Positions 11,701-22,900 of a DNA stretch of 64,000 bases are shown here, piece by piece. Under the pieces are notes generated by a model. The model was not told the DNA's origin. It was given only the letters and a program-made list of their open reading frames with translations, and did no database searches. Made by a program: the position numbers and the translations under genes. The stretch's first letter is position 1, and the number at the start of each line of letters is the position of its first letter. The DNA comes from Edaphochlamys debaryana (lineage: Eukaryota; Chlorophyta; Chlorophyceae; Chlamydomonadales): contig JAEHOE010000055.1 in the NCBI GenBank assembly GCA_016858145.1, positions 124,001-188,000 of the forward strand, written 5' to 3'.

Positions 11701-14700
11701 GGAGGGAGAGGAAGGAGGGCAGAGGAGTGGGTTGTTGCAATGGCAAAGTCGGGCCACGTCTGCCCCGCATCTCAACCAACTTGTAGCTCACCTAGAGCAC
11801 AGGGAGGGATGGTGGTGGTGCAGAGGAGAGGTTTGTTGTGGTGGGTTCGTTGGTGTGCCGACGCCCATACACTGCATCGCCTCACCGCACTCGAGCATGG
11901 CCAATTCGAGGCCAGCCCGTGAACCCCTACAACTCGTCAACCCCCCATAGACGCCGAAGACGCGTCGGCAACACACACACGGTTCCCCCACCCCCCTTAC
12001 CCCCCCCCCTCACCGCCAGTACTCCGTGGTTGAGGCCCTCGCAGCAGGAGGAGATGACACCCTTGGAGTAGAACATCATCTCGGTGCCTGGGGGGAAAGA
12101 GCGGAGCCAACAGGAGGTAAGCAGAGAGGACAATTCACAGCCGGGAAGCGTAATACTCCGAAAAATCCGCCGTGCCCTGACATGCCGGCCCGCATCCCCC
12201 TCCCCGTGCCTCCCCTCCCCGCTTGCCCCCGTGTGCCCCACCGCCATGACCTCCCCCCTTGCCCTCCCCCCTTGCCCCCTCCCTCCTCCCCCCTCTTGCC
12301 TCCCCCCCCACCTGCGCAGATGGCCACCGCCACCGGCTGCCCCGTGACCGCCTTGAGCAGCGCCGGCTCGCCCTCGGGGACGTCCTCGTAGCCGTCGATG
12401 GACACGGCGGGCCTGGGGGGCAGAGGAAGAGAGCCGGGAGGGATAGAGGGTGGTCGCCGAGCGCCGAGCGCCCTTCCACCACCACTTGCCGCCCGCCACC
12501 GGGTGCTCACGGCACCAGCCTTCCTCTCCTGCTTCCCAGGCCCCCCCTTCCGCACCTGTCGGTCTCCTTGCGGCGGTTGCACCACAGCCCGAAGCTGGGG
12601 CACCGGGGGGGGAGGGACGATGAGGGTGAAGACGGGCGTAGAGGTTACGAAAGGCAGTGCTGAGAGCTCGCGACACTCGTCGCTCCGTCGCGCTGGGTCG
12701 GCACGGATCAGGCTCATCCAATACACGCCCGGCACCCCCCTCCGCCCCCTCACCCCCAGCCGCTCCAGTAGCCGTAGTCAGCCTCCGTGTCCAGACCGCC
12801 GTTCTTGACCACGTACTGCGGGTGGACGGGGCAGAGGGGAGGGCGATGGGAAGGTGAGTTTCTGAGCGTGAAACCATTGGGCGGCGGCCGGCGAGCCCGG
12901 TGCGCCCGATGCGGAGATGGGATGGAAGAGGATACGTCAACTGAGCCCGGGCCTCATCCCAGGCCAACAGAGCTCCAGAACATACACCCCTCCACGTCAC
13001 GCCTCCCCGCCCGACCGGCCCCCCATGCCCCCCATGCATGTGCCGCACGGGCCGTAGCATACCTCTTTCGTCCCGGCCGGACTGCTCCGGGCCCTTCCCT
13101 ACGCTTCAGTATCCCTTCTCAACTCCCGTACCCGCCCCTCCCCCCCCTCCCACCTCAAACGCATTGTCCATGAGACCACCGCCGCAGCCCTCATCCTTCT
13201 CTGAGGGGGCAAGGGCAGAGGGCAGGGTGGGGGCAGGGTTCAGGGGCCGCGGCTTGCATCCGCCTGCCGGAGGGGCAGGCAGCGGCAGCATCCCCCTCCC
13301 CCCCAACCCCCCGACACGCACGCACACGCCCATACACACCCGGCAGCCCCCTCCGCCCCCCCCCCACCCGTGTCGCAGTCCACCAGCTGCTGCTCGCTCA
13401 GGGGCACCAGCTGGCCGGTGCGGATGGCGTTGATGCCCTCGATGGCGCCTGGGGGCGGAGGGGGGTGCGGGGCGAGTATGCGTGTGTATGCGTGTCAGTC
13501 GTGTGCGTGTGCGGATGGCGTTGATGCCCTCGATGGCGCCTGGGGGCGGAGGGGGGTGCGGGCCGGGTGTGCGTGTGTATGGGTGTGTATGCGTGTCAGG
13601 CCAGCCCCATAACCCCTCCCGTGCTAGTCTGTAACGGTGTGAAGGTCAAGTTTGCGGGCGATTCCGTCTCCGGGAGGCTGCGAGCCTGACCTGTGGCGGA
13701 GAAGGCCCAGCAGGATCCGCACTGGCCCTGGTTCTTGACCTGGGGGGTGGGTGGGAAGTGAGAGGGGGGAACTTGTCGTGAGAGGGGGGTCGGAAGGCAG
13801 GCGTCCGCCGGGGTAGACGCCACGCTTTTGAGAGCTCGCCTGCGAGCCCGCTGACGGTCAGAGGCCGCTCGCAAGCCCGCTCCTGGCTGCGTGGCCCGGC
13901 TGCTCACCACACCCCGCTGGCACGCCCATACACACCCTGGCACCCCCCTCCGCCCCCCCCTGCTCGCCTGCGTCACGGCCCCCTTGGCCCGCCAGTCGAT
14001 GGAGCTGGCGGCCTCCGTGTCAGCGTAACGCCACGAGGGGGAGGAAGCAGTGGACCTGAGGGGGAGGGGGAAGGGAGAGGGTGTGTGTGTGCACAGGAGG
14101 GGGGCAGGCGGCCCAGGCGTCAAGCAGGCGCGTTGGGTCCTGCCCTTAGCCAACCCCTCATGCCACCGGCCTCCCCTCCCCACCGCTTGCTCCCCGCCGC
14201 GGCCTTGAAGCCCAGGCGCGCGGAGAACTCCTCCCAAGTGAGGTCGGCGAACTGGTTGAGCGCGAACTGCGGGTGTGGAGCAGGGGTGGGGTGGGGGGTG
14301 TTTGTTGCTGAGCGGGATCGCGCCGCTCAGGGGAATCCGTGGGGGGAGACGGCGAGAGGGAAGCACGGCACAAAGCTGGGAGCGGTGGCTGTAGGTGGGA
14401 TGGGGTACCCAGGGCAGCCGTAGCAACACTTGTTTGTTTCGCCGGCTTGGGCTCCAACTCTTCACTGACACAGGCTCAGGCCGCGCCCCTTGCCTCAACC
14501 CCAGCCTTTACTTCCGTCGATGGAATCCCAACCCCCAACCCCCACGCCGCCCCCCCCCTCACCTCTGCCTCGGGGTTGCGCGCCTGCGCCTCCTGCAACA
14601 GACCCAGGTTGGTCCGGAACACGGAGAAGCGGCGGTCGTACTCCTGGGAGGGGGGGGAGAGGGGGGGAGAGGGAGAGGGGTGAGAGGGGGTGAAAGGTGG

Positions 14701-15702
14701 GTGGGTGAACGGGGGAGGGGCAGGAAGGGGGAGGGGAAGGGAGGCGGGTGGGTGAGTGTTTGGAGCTGTGCGGGAGTTGGCAGCCTCTCCATTGGGAGCC
14801 TCGCCAGAGGGAGGCGCGGGGGGTTGGGGGTGGAGGCTGAGGTGGGGTTCTTCCAAGAGCACACGGGCGGGGCGGGGCGGGGCGGGGGTGGCCGGGGCCA
14901 TACAGGCGCAGGGTGGGGGCAAAGATGCGGCCGCGGCCGGGCGGTCGCGGCCGGGTATCCGTGCTGGGTGAGGGGCAGGGCCAGGATCTCTGGACCAGAG
15001 ACCGCGCGAGAACGGAGAGCATGGCATCGAGGGGTATCAGAAGCCCTGCTTGCGGCGGCCCCCTGCTTCCCCAGGGCAGGGCATGGCGGTCCGCCGCTTG
15101 CTGTTTTGACATACTGCAAGCGCACTGCATGATGGTACTGATTGCTTTGCTGTGACTGTGCTGCGCTGCTAAGGGGGGTGAGCAACTGAGCATGTGGGGC
15201 CAACCGAAGGCTTGTCGAGGAGTCGTTGCCAGGGTGCGTGCCGAGGCTTGGGCCCGGTTTTAGGAGCAGCTTTTTGAGATATGGTGCACGCATGCAGCCG
15301 GTGTGGCATGCCAGTCATCAATATGAGGGGGTAAAGGCCAAGCGGAGGCCGGGGAGGCCGGTGCCGGAAACGCTTACGTGGCGCGTGCACCTCGAGGCCC
15401 CAAGATACTGTCTCACCGGGCCTCCCTCGACGTAGCCACGGTCGTATTGTTGTGCCCAGAGGTTGAAGGCCCGCTGTGGCTGGCTCTGCGTGGCGGCGGA
15501 AGGCGAAATGGCGGGGTGCATGCATGCCAACCGGGGTTTCGCTTTACGCGAGACCAGGCATCGCTCCTTCACTGCCTGCAGCCTAGCCCAGACTCGCCTG
15601 TGCCAACGCCAGCAGCTCTGACGCTGCGAGAAGTGGCGGAGAGCCTGCTGAGGCCACCGCGGTCAGCACCGCGGCCAATACGAGCCTGCATAGGCGTGCC
15701 AT
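8765..15702 (-). CDS. Papain-family cysteine protease with granulin domain and acidic tail (565 aa, 22 exons)
   Basis: Exons: 15598-15702, 15417-15485, 14563-14643, 14184-14266, 13968-14055, 13691-13739, 13368-13448, 13154-13200, 12754-12815, 12556-12594, 12312-12412, 12014-12087, 11637-11689, 11379-11403, 11097-11204, 10709-10799, 10381-10456, 10067-10124, 9805-9921, 9385-9480, 9217-9252, 8765-8923. A clear signal peptide ([14 protein letters not shown]) directs it to the secretory pathway or vacuole. The I29 inhibitor prodomain follows (about residues 40-110). The C1A peptidase has Gln146, nucleophile Cys152 in GQCGSCWAF, His289 in [10 protein letters not shown] and Asn310 in KNSWG. A granulin domain with paired cysteines (about 357-417) gives the RD21-like plant/algal architecture. 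Residues 431-565 are an unusual acidic, coiled-coil-like tail. Introns 1, 5 and 21 use GC donors, each CAG|GCGAG after a Gln codon. Several introns contain echoes of neighbouring exon ends. Confidence 0.93.
10599..10720. repeat. Echo of exon 16 end plus donor site in the protease gene
   Basis: The 15 bases CACCGTGCCAGATGC occur at 10706-10720, across the end of exon 16 and its donor, and again at 10599-10613 downstream in the same intron. The match is short, so chance or decay of a longer duplication are both possible. Confidence 0.5.
11260..11287 (+). repeat. Palindromic intron element, acceptor side of protease intron 14
   Basis: On the + strand it reads GTGTG, TTTTG, then CCGGCGCGT, so on the - strand transcript it is the reverse complement. 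A C-rich tract separates it from the exon 15 acceptor. Confidence 0.6.
11679..11809. repeat. Echo of exon 13 start plus acceptor in the protease gene
   Basis: Bases 11679-11708 (start of exon 13 and its acceptor) are repeated at 11780-11809 with about five mismatches. The extra copy lies upstream in the intron on the transcribed strand. The flanking purine-rich bases also match. Confidence 0.65.
11958..11982 (-). repeat. Palindromic intron element, donor side of protease intron 12
   Basis: On the transcribed strand, GTGTG, TTG and CCGACGCGTC follow a G-rich tract starting at the exon 12 donor. Confidence 0.7.
13418..13562. repeat. 91-bp-spaced duplication of exon 7 start and its acceptor (protease)
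   Basis: The 54 bases at 13418-13471 recur identically at 13509-13562. The block holds the first 31 coding bases of exon 7, the CAG acceptor and part of the upstream intron. The outer copy lies 5' on the transcribed strand, giving a duplicate acceptor. Its coding part is cut short, so use of the outer acceptor would read into intron sequence. Confidence 0.9.
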
Positions 15703-15928
15703 GTTTGCTTTACAGTGCCTGATTCAGGCACCGAGTATGTAAGCTGCAAAGGTCACGGGCTCGTGTGAGGCAACCGAACATGCAGAGGGGTCATCTTGCC
15801 CCGAGTCGGTTCCCGCTTCACACCTCCAAGCATACAGCCCACGGAAACATAGAAAAAACTTATGTGACAATAGCTTGCTATGCGGCTTCAACAAAGGACG
15901 TAGCCAAGGCTCGACCGAGGTAGCGCAA
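15703..15928. promoter_or_regulatory. Short divergent promoter region
   Basis: Only 226 bases separate the ATG of the - strand protease from the ATG of the + strand membrane protein. Both 5' UTRs and both core promoters must lie here or overlap upstream exons. I see no clear TATA box. An A-rich run (ACATAGAAAAAAC, near 15846) is a local oddity in GC-rich DNA. Confidence 0.5.
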
Positions 15929-18178
15929 ATGGACTCCGCCTGGCCGCATAAGCTCAAGAGGCTTCCCGATGTGACGACACTACCTCGCGGTAGGCAGACT
16001 GGCGTTAGTGGGGCATGGCCTTAGCATCCAGGTTCGGCCACCGCCGCGGGGTCCTGCGAGGCGGCATCTCGCTCTTCAGGGGCCTAGGCTCCCTCGGGCG
16101 ACTTAGGGCGACACACGCTCCCGCGCAACTGCACCCTGCCGTGTCAAGCGGGCCCCGATGTCATCGGGCTGACCTGCCCTTGTTTCCCGAACCCGCGCAG
16201 TCGCCATCTTCGGGGCGGTGGCAGCGTTGGCGGGCGCTGTCGTGCTACTGGTGGCCCTCATCATGTGGACCCGGCTCCGACGGGTGAGCAGGAGTGACGG
16301 CGCGGCCAGCTGCTACCCCCTTCCGGCTGAGCTGTCCTGACTGCCGCTAGCGGCACGTGGGGCAGCGGGTCCTTGGGCAGTGGCACACACTCGCCGCACA
16401 CCCCCAGCTTCCTCGTTCTAGTTCCTCGTCTCCGCCTGGCAAGGCAGCTTGCATTCAGGGCTTGGCTTGCCGCCGAGAGCGCTCGTTTCGAAGGGGGCAG
16501 CCCATACATGGCCCATAGCCCATACATGGCCCTTATAGCCCTTTTCCGGGCTTCGATCGGCTAGGCGGCCAGCTCAGGGGCCCTAGTAGGCTCTGATGCA
16601 AACGCATGAGAGGGGGCGGCAAGGAGCGACCTGCCGGCCCCCGGAGAAGCCCCGATGCCTCGCTTCCACGCACAGCCAGAGGCAGAGCCATGCTCGCTGT
16701 CGCCGGCAGCGCACCACCTTGTGCCAAAGCCACAGTGGCTGTACGTCTACTCATTCCGTTCGCCCCCTCCCTCGTCCCCGCCCCTGACCTCCGCAGCGAG
16801 CTGCCATCGCGCGGTACAAGCGGGGCGGCAAGTGGGCCTCACAGCAGTCGGGAGACGGAGACGGTGCAGGTGTGAAGGGCCGCTCGTATAGGCCAGGGAA
16901 GCGACAGCTCAGCAGAAAGCCAGCCGGGACTGGGGCACCCGGTCTGCGAGAGGGTGTCGCTTCCTAGCTCCCTGCCTGCCTTGCGGACTGCATAGCCCCT
17001 GCCCCCTGGGCATCACCCCATCCCATGCACCACTCTCCCTCCCCTTCCCCACGCCCGCAGAGGTCATCATAGACGACCCGCGCGGCTACGCGGCGCGCCG
17101 CGCCCCGCCGCCCTGGCCGCTGTCCGCGCTGGGGCTGCCCGGGCTTCCGTCGCAGCGGCTGTGGAGCGACTCCTCGCGGGGCCTGGGCGCGGGCCTGGGC
17201 GCGCTCCTGGCCTACCTGGCAGAGGGCGCCACGGGGCCCTACGGGGCCGACCTGGGGCCCGACGACGACGACGGGTACTCGGGCGGGCAGACCGGCGGCT
17301 CGGGGCCGCGCTTCGTGGCGTCGACGGCAAGCGGCAAGTCGCTGCAGGTGGGCGCGTGATGCGGGAGAGGGGCGGGAGGGGAAGGAAAGGAGGAGAAGGG
17401 GAGCGTGTGTGTTTCGCCGACGCGTCAGCCGGGGCGATGCGGCGCTGGCGTCGACCGGGTAGGAGCGGGTAGCGGACGGGAGAGCGGCTGGGTACACGCG
17501 TCGAGGTCCCACACAGAGGGGCACTGGAGCGAGCACTCCAAGAGACCCTACGTTATTAGCGATTGAAGCGAACCCAAACGAGCAAAGAACGAGACCCCAG
17601 AAGCCCAAGACCCAAGAGCCAGAGAATGCTGCGAGCGTGCCGGTCCTGCGTTTTTTCCCAAGCTCCGCGCGTAGGCCTTACGTGCGTACGTCAGATGGCC
17701 TGAAGCAAAATCTACTGGTGCTCCGCATGTGACCTTGTCTGGCCTTACCGGTTTTCTCGTGTCCCCGTTTCCCTACCAGGTGGTGGTGAACACGACCACG
17801 GCTGTGGCACACCACACGCTGCCGCCCTGGCGCCTGCCCCACGGGACAGCAGGCGCCGGCAAGGGAGCGGCTGCGGGGCCGGGGGCCGGAGCTGCAGGGG
17901 GGCCAGTCAGCCCCGTGCTAGTGACCGCAGCCGCGGCAGGCGGCGGCGCCGTGGGCCCGGGCGGGCCCGTCCTGGGCCCGAGCCTCATCGGTAGCGGCGG
18001 GACGTTGCGGCCGGGGCCGCAGGAGGCGGCGGCGTTGCATCAGAGCCGGTCGATGGGCAGGGAAGCGGGGGCGGGGACGGCCAATGGGGCCGTGGCCTTG
18101 GTCACACTGGGCAGTGGGAGATCGGCGGACCATGACCCCGCCACCGCTTTCTACAAGGCCAAGGCGCACGCACACTAG
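15929..18178 (+). CDS. Single-pass membrane protein of unknown function (300 aa, 5 exons)
   Basis: Exons 15929-15989, 16201-16283, 16797-16869, 17061-17347 and 17780-18178 join in phase to 300 residues. The short basic N-terminus (MDSAWPHKLKRLPD) is followed by one hydrophobic helix at about residues 22-43, then a basic juxtamembrane segment (RLRRRAAIARYKRGGK). This suggests a membrane anchor with most of the protein on the positively charged side. The rest is Gly/Pro/Ala-rich with an acidic DDDDGYSGG patch near residue 130 and no recognisable domain. I do not know the family. Exon 1 was chosen because its phase and consensus donor fit exon 2, whose own upstream frame is closed by a stop. Intron 4 carries a donor-side copy of the palindromic element. 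A possible TGTAA lies at 18548-18552. Confidence 0.7.
17404..17427 (+). repeat. Palindromic intron element, donor side of intron 4 of the membrane-protein gene
   Basis: It reads GTGTG, TTTCG, then CCGACGCGTC, about 56 bases after the donor and following a G-rich tract. Orientation is sense, as in other donor-side copies. Confidence 0.7.
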
Positions 18179-19975
18179 CACGCGCCTGGGCAGGAGGAGG
18201 GGCAGGTATCCTTACTTGGCAAAGGGTAGTTTTGCATTGACGACTGGGCGTGATGACGGGCCGTGATCGGGGTCTGTGCGATCAGAGGCGCACGCATGCA
18301 AGAGACATTGAGGACTGAGGTAGAGCGAGGGATGGCCCGCTTGGCTTGGCCACACGCTCTTCCACTGAGTTGAGCTGCGAAGCATTGATTCGTGAACGGT
18401 CGGCCCGTGAGCTGTGTGGCTACTGGTACCGTATCAAAGCACTGCTAGGGGAACCCCAAGTGCTGTGCTGCGGTAGTGCTGCGGTAATGACGATGAGCCA
18501 TGCGTTTCTATGCCGGTGTGCTGGCGCCTGGCGGAGACGCCCATCGTTGTAAGATTGGTGTCTGTGGCCACATCCCCTTGGACACCCCGGGCGAATGCGC
18601 TGCTGCCGCCTTCGGAGGCTTCGAAATATAGCGTACCGAGAGTTGAGGAGTGCCGGCGTGCGGAAGTGGCGGAACAGGTGTGGAGCTGCCTGGCTCAGCT
18701 GCCATATGTTACAGGCCAAGCTCCAGGGCAGGACTGCTGCGCCCGGTGCTGGTGCAATGCAGGCGGCCCAGCCGCAATACAAGGTTTTGCAATGACCCGA
18801 CAACAGCGACTCGTGCTCTTCCACAGGGCAAGTGGGATAACCAGATTAAGATTGTACCTGCGCTCGAGTCAGGGCGGCGCCGGTCAAGGCCCGAGTATGT
18901 AGTCCCTGTTTCCCCTCCTGAGGACGCCTGTACCGCGCAAGTGCCGCTCTCCAATCTCGAAGCAAGCACACCAGCGGCACAATGACTAGCCGCGTCGTCA
19001 CATCTTCTTTACTCACGCCAAGGCCCGTACACAACTGCGCCCGTGCTTCGCAGCGCCCGTGCACACCTGTCATGTACTGTGTCCCCCACCCCGCACATGC
19101 GCATACGCCCTTCCCTTCCTCCCCCACAACCACCCATATGCGTAAATCTCCTCCGATGCAGACACCTCCACACACGTGGCCTTAAAACCCGGCCTCAATC
19201 CCCCTCTTTGCATGAACTCCGGCCAAGCCAGGCCCGGGGGCCGGAAATCACATCGCTCCATGGGGAGAGTCTGGGACTGGCTTGCGGACAAGCCAGGTGC
19301 CTGTGTGCGGAGCCCGCGAAACGAAAGCCGGCAGAAAACCGTGCCGGCACAGGCACATGGCCGATGGGGCTACTGGGTCCGTGGAAGGTCGGGGTGGTAT
19401 GAGACTGCTCCAAAGTCAGCTATCGCGTGTCATCTATTCAGCGACGAAGCACGCGCAAGGCTGGCTGTCATAGGGGGGCAAAAGCCTCCAATAGATACAT
19501 ATTGATATCAGTGCGCGCTCCACACGAAGCACACACTCGCTTATGGTACGGTGCAGCCCCACGCTGCGGGCCGCGCCCTAGGCCGGGCAACGGGGCTCGG
19601 CGCTCCACACGCCCCCGACATGCACAGCAGCTGGTCGCTGACGCACCTCGCCGCAACCCACACTCTCCTTGCAGTTCTTCTCAACCTTAACTCTGCTCAG
19701 GTCTTCTTGCCGCCCTCTCTAGGACGCTCCCGCCTTCGCGAGTCCAACGCTGGCTCACTCTCACGACACCCTGATCCCTCATGCCAGGGCACCCGCGCAG
19801 CGCACCCGTAAAGCACAAACAGGAATGTCTCGTGCAGCCCGCCACGGTTTAGACGGGCGCCGCCGGCTCTGCGCCGCGTGTCATCCCCACGCGCAAGCCC
19901 TTGTGCCGCCGCCTTCTCGTCGGCCGCCGTCACGCTCCTCCACCCCGTCGCCGTCGCTCGCGCGATCAAGATCGC
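18179..19975. other. Intergenic stretch between convergent genes
   Basis: This holds the 3' ends of the + strand membrane-protein gene and the - strand CBM20 gene. Short frames overlap in all directions without codon bias or family signal. A TGTAA at 18548 (+) is a plausible end for the first gene. I see no supported gene. Confidence 0.55.
18548..18552 (+). terminator. Putative TGTAA polyadenylation signal
   Basis: TGTAA lies 370 bases after the stop of the membrane-protein gene, a usual 3' UTR length for volvocine algae. Confidence 0.4.
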
Positions 19976-22900
19976 TCAGTTTGCTCGCAGATCGGGCGCG
20001 GCATTGGCCGCAGCAACGGACAGGTCTGAGATGGCGGCCAAGCCTCCGGCGGCGCTGGACTGCAGCGCTACCGCCTGCTGCTGCATGACCGACAGGCCGT
20101 CGGCCACGCTGCTGGAAACGCCCGCCAGCTGCGCCTGAACGGCGGGCTGCACCTGCTCCGAAACCGCCGCCACCTGCTCCGAGACCGTCTCCGAAACCGC
20201 CGACACGTGGCCCGCGAGCGCCGCCATTTGGGTCTGCACCGTGGACCGGACCTGGCCCATCGCCAGGGAGGATTGGAGCGTTGTGGCGTTGAGGGCGCTG
20301 CTGGCCTGGCTCCGGAGCGTCGCCACCGCGGCCGGGTCCATCCCGGATGGGGAGAACACGACGGCGGCGGCGGCGACGGCCGCGGCGGTGGCGACCAGGA
20401 AGGCCGCCGCGCCGATGACGGAGCCGCCCGAGGCCGAGCCCGATGTGGAGGCGGCGGCGGCCTCCTCCGCCAGCGCCGCTGCTTCCGACACAACCTGAGG
20501 AACACAAGGGGAGCGGTGGCTCAGAAGTACGCCGGACAGAGGCTTCCGAGAAGGCATGCCACTGCCGTGCCTGCCCGCGACCCCCACACCAGTCTCCTAT
20601 GGCCCTACTAAGCGGCTTCACCGCTACCGCCCCATGCCCTCAAGTTGTGCCCGCCCGCGTTCCCCGCCTCGAACCGCCAGAGCCGCGCCGCCGTGCGCCC
20701 TCCCCTCGACCGCGCTAGACCCCACGCGTGTGCCCATGCCATGCCGAGTTCCGACCACCCAAGCCCCCATGCCCAAGCTCGCCATACTTGCTCACCTCAG
20801 CAGGGGCCACCTCCGCCGCCGCTCCCGCCAGCGCCTGGAACGTGGGCACCGCCGCCTCCGCCTCCTTCGCCGCCTCGAGCGCCGCCGCCTCCGCTGCTAC
20901 ACGCACGGAGCCGCAGTTGGGGACGGGCGGGTCAAGGTCGGAGCCGACATCCGAGAACGCACCACCCACCATCACTTCCGCGCCCGTGCCCTCCCCGTCG
21001 CCCGGGCCCAGGGAGGCCCGGACCAGGTCCGGCACCGGCTTGGCGGCCAGGCCCAGGCCCGGGTCCTGGTCGGGGCCCGTGGCCGGGTCGAGGGCGGGCT
21101 TGTCAGTCTCAGTCTCAGTGACCTTGGCCGTCACAACCACGGCCTCGGCCTCAACCGCTGCCTCCGCCGGGATCGCGGCCACCACCGTGGCTTTGGCCTC
21201 GGCCTCCGCCGGGGTCGCTGCTGCCAACACGGCCTCAGTCTCGGCCTCGGCCTCCGCGGGGACCACCGCCACAACCACGGCCTCAGCGTCGGCCTCCGCC
21301 GCGACAGGCTCTGCGGCCACGGCTGCGGCCGCAGTCAGAACGGCGGGCTCAGGGGCAGCCACGGCCGCGGCCTCCACCGGGGCGGCCACGGCCACCGCCT
21401 CCACCGGGGCCGGGGCGGCCGCCGGCGCCGGAACGGGGGCCGGGGCCGGGTTCGGGTCAGGGTCAGTGCCGAGCGGCGTGGCCTCGGCCGGCACCTCGGG
21501 GTCGGGGATGGGGTCGGTTGCCGAGGCCGAGGCCGGGGCCGCTGCCAGCGTTGCGACGGCCGGGGTGGGGTGGTCAGGGGCCGTCGCATCGACGGCCGGG
21601 GCCAGGGAGGCGGCCGGAGCCGGGGCTGGGTTAGGTGGGGCCGAGGCGTCCCAGGCGAAGGAGACATTCACAGTGAAAGGGTTGGGCTTTGAGGCGGCGG
21701 CCTCTGCCGGCAGCTCAGCGGCTGCGTACTTGACCGCGGCCGGCAGGTCAGCAGGTGCGTCCGGGGACGCAGGCGCCTGGACGGGGCTGGGAGCTGAGCT
21801 GGCAACCGTGGCCGTGACCGTGGGCTGAGGGGCTGCGCCGTCGGCAATCTCTGTCTTTGTCTCTGCCACCACCGGGCTCGGGGTTGAGTCCACGGCCGGC
21901 ACTGCCGGATGCAGGGTTCACCCGAGATGGCAGAGCATCAGGCACTAACGGCCCAGGCATAAGCCTTGGACTGCTACTGCTGGCTAGTTGCTACTGCGCT
22001 AACCACTGTCTACTCGCCAAAACCCAACTAGTGGGCTGGCGATGGCGCTGCCCGTCTAGACTACGGTATACCCAAGGTCAAGCTAAAGGGAAGATCGGAC
22101 GGCTCATCCCCACCACACGAGTGCCCAGACCCCGCCCACGACAACACGGCTCGACCGTCCGCGAAAGCCTCACCTTGCATGACCTCGGCAGCGGCGGCCT
22201 CAGCGGCGGCCTTCTCAGCCGCCTGGTCGACCGCCGGCGCGGGCGGCGGCGGCGGGGGTGGTGCGGGCGTGAAGAGCGGCGCCATGGGCCCCGTGGCCCC
22301 CCAGGCGCAGTCCAGCTCCAGCTTGCCCGGCTCCGTCGCCACCTCCAGGATGCGGTTGTCGCCGTCCTCCCACCGGTCCACGGCGTTGGTGTTCATGTTG
22401 TAGACCACCACCTGCAGCAGGGGCAGCGGACGTGGCTGAGTGCTCGGCATCATGCACACAGGACACTGGAGACGGGGAGGCGCTTCGATAGAGGCCGCAG
22501 CCCAGGGCTAGGTGAGAGCACCAGCGGTGGCAAGCGCAAGCTCAATGCGTGCAGACGGGCGGAGCTGGGGTCCGCTGCCTGTGTCCCGCCTGCATGGCCC
22601 GGTTGCGGTTGGCATTGCCGCCGTGCATGCAGCATACAAGCACGCTCCCTGGCACCATACAGGATAGATGGAATGATGTCGTCGTGCGCAGTGAGTGAGC
22701 AGTGACGGCAGGAGATGGCGCGGGGCTGACATGCTTCAACGCGGCAGTGAGGGGCCATTTGGAAACGGCGGCGACGAGGCAGCGCGTGTATGGGGTAACG
22801 GCTGGCGTGTTTGGGTGTGCGTGTTAGGACTAGCTGGCCCCCGGATGCCCACTAACCGGATGTGGGTCGGGCTGTGCGGAGCTGCACGGACACGTATGTG

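Noticed and set aside
20556..21828. Long + strand frames opposite the CBM20 gene spacer
   Set aside because: Mirror of an Ala/Val/Pro/Glu-rich exon on the - strand; no splice or family support.
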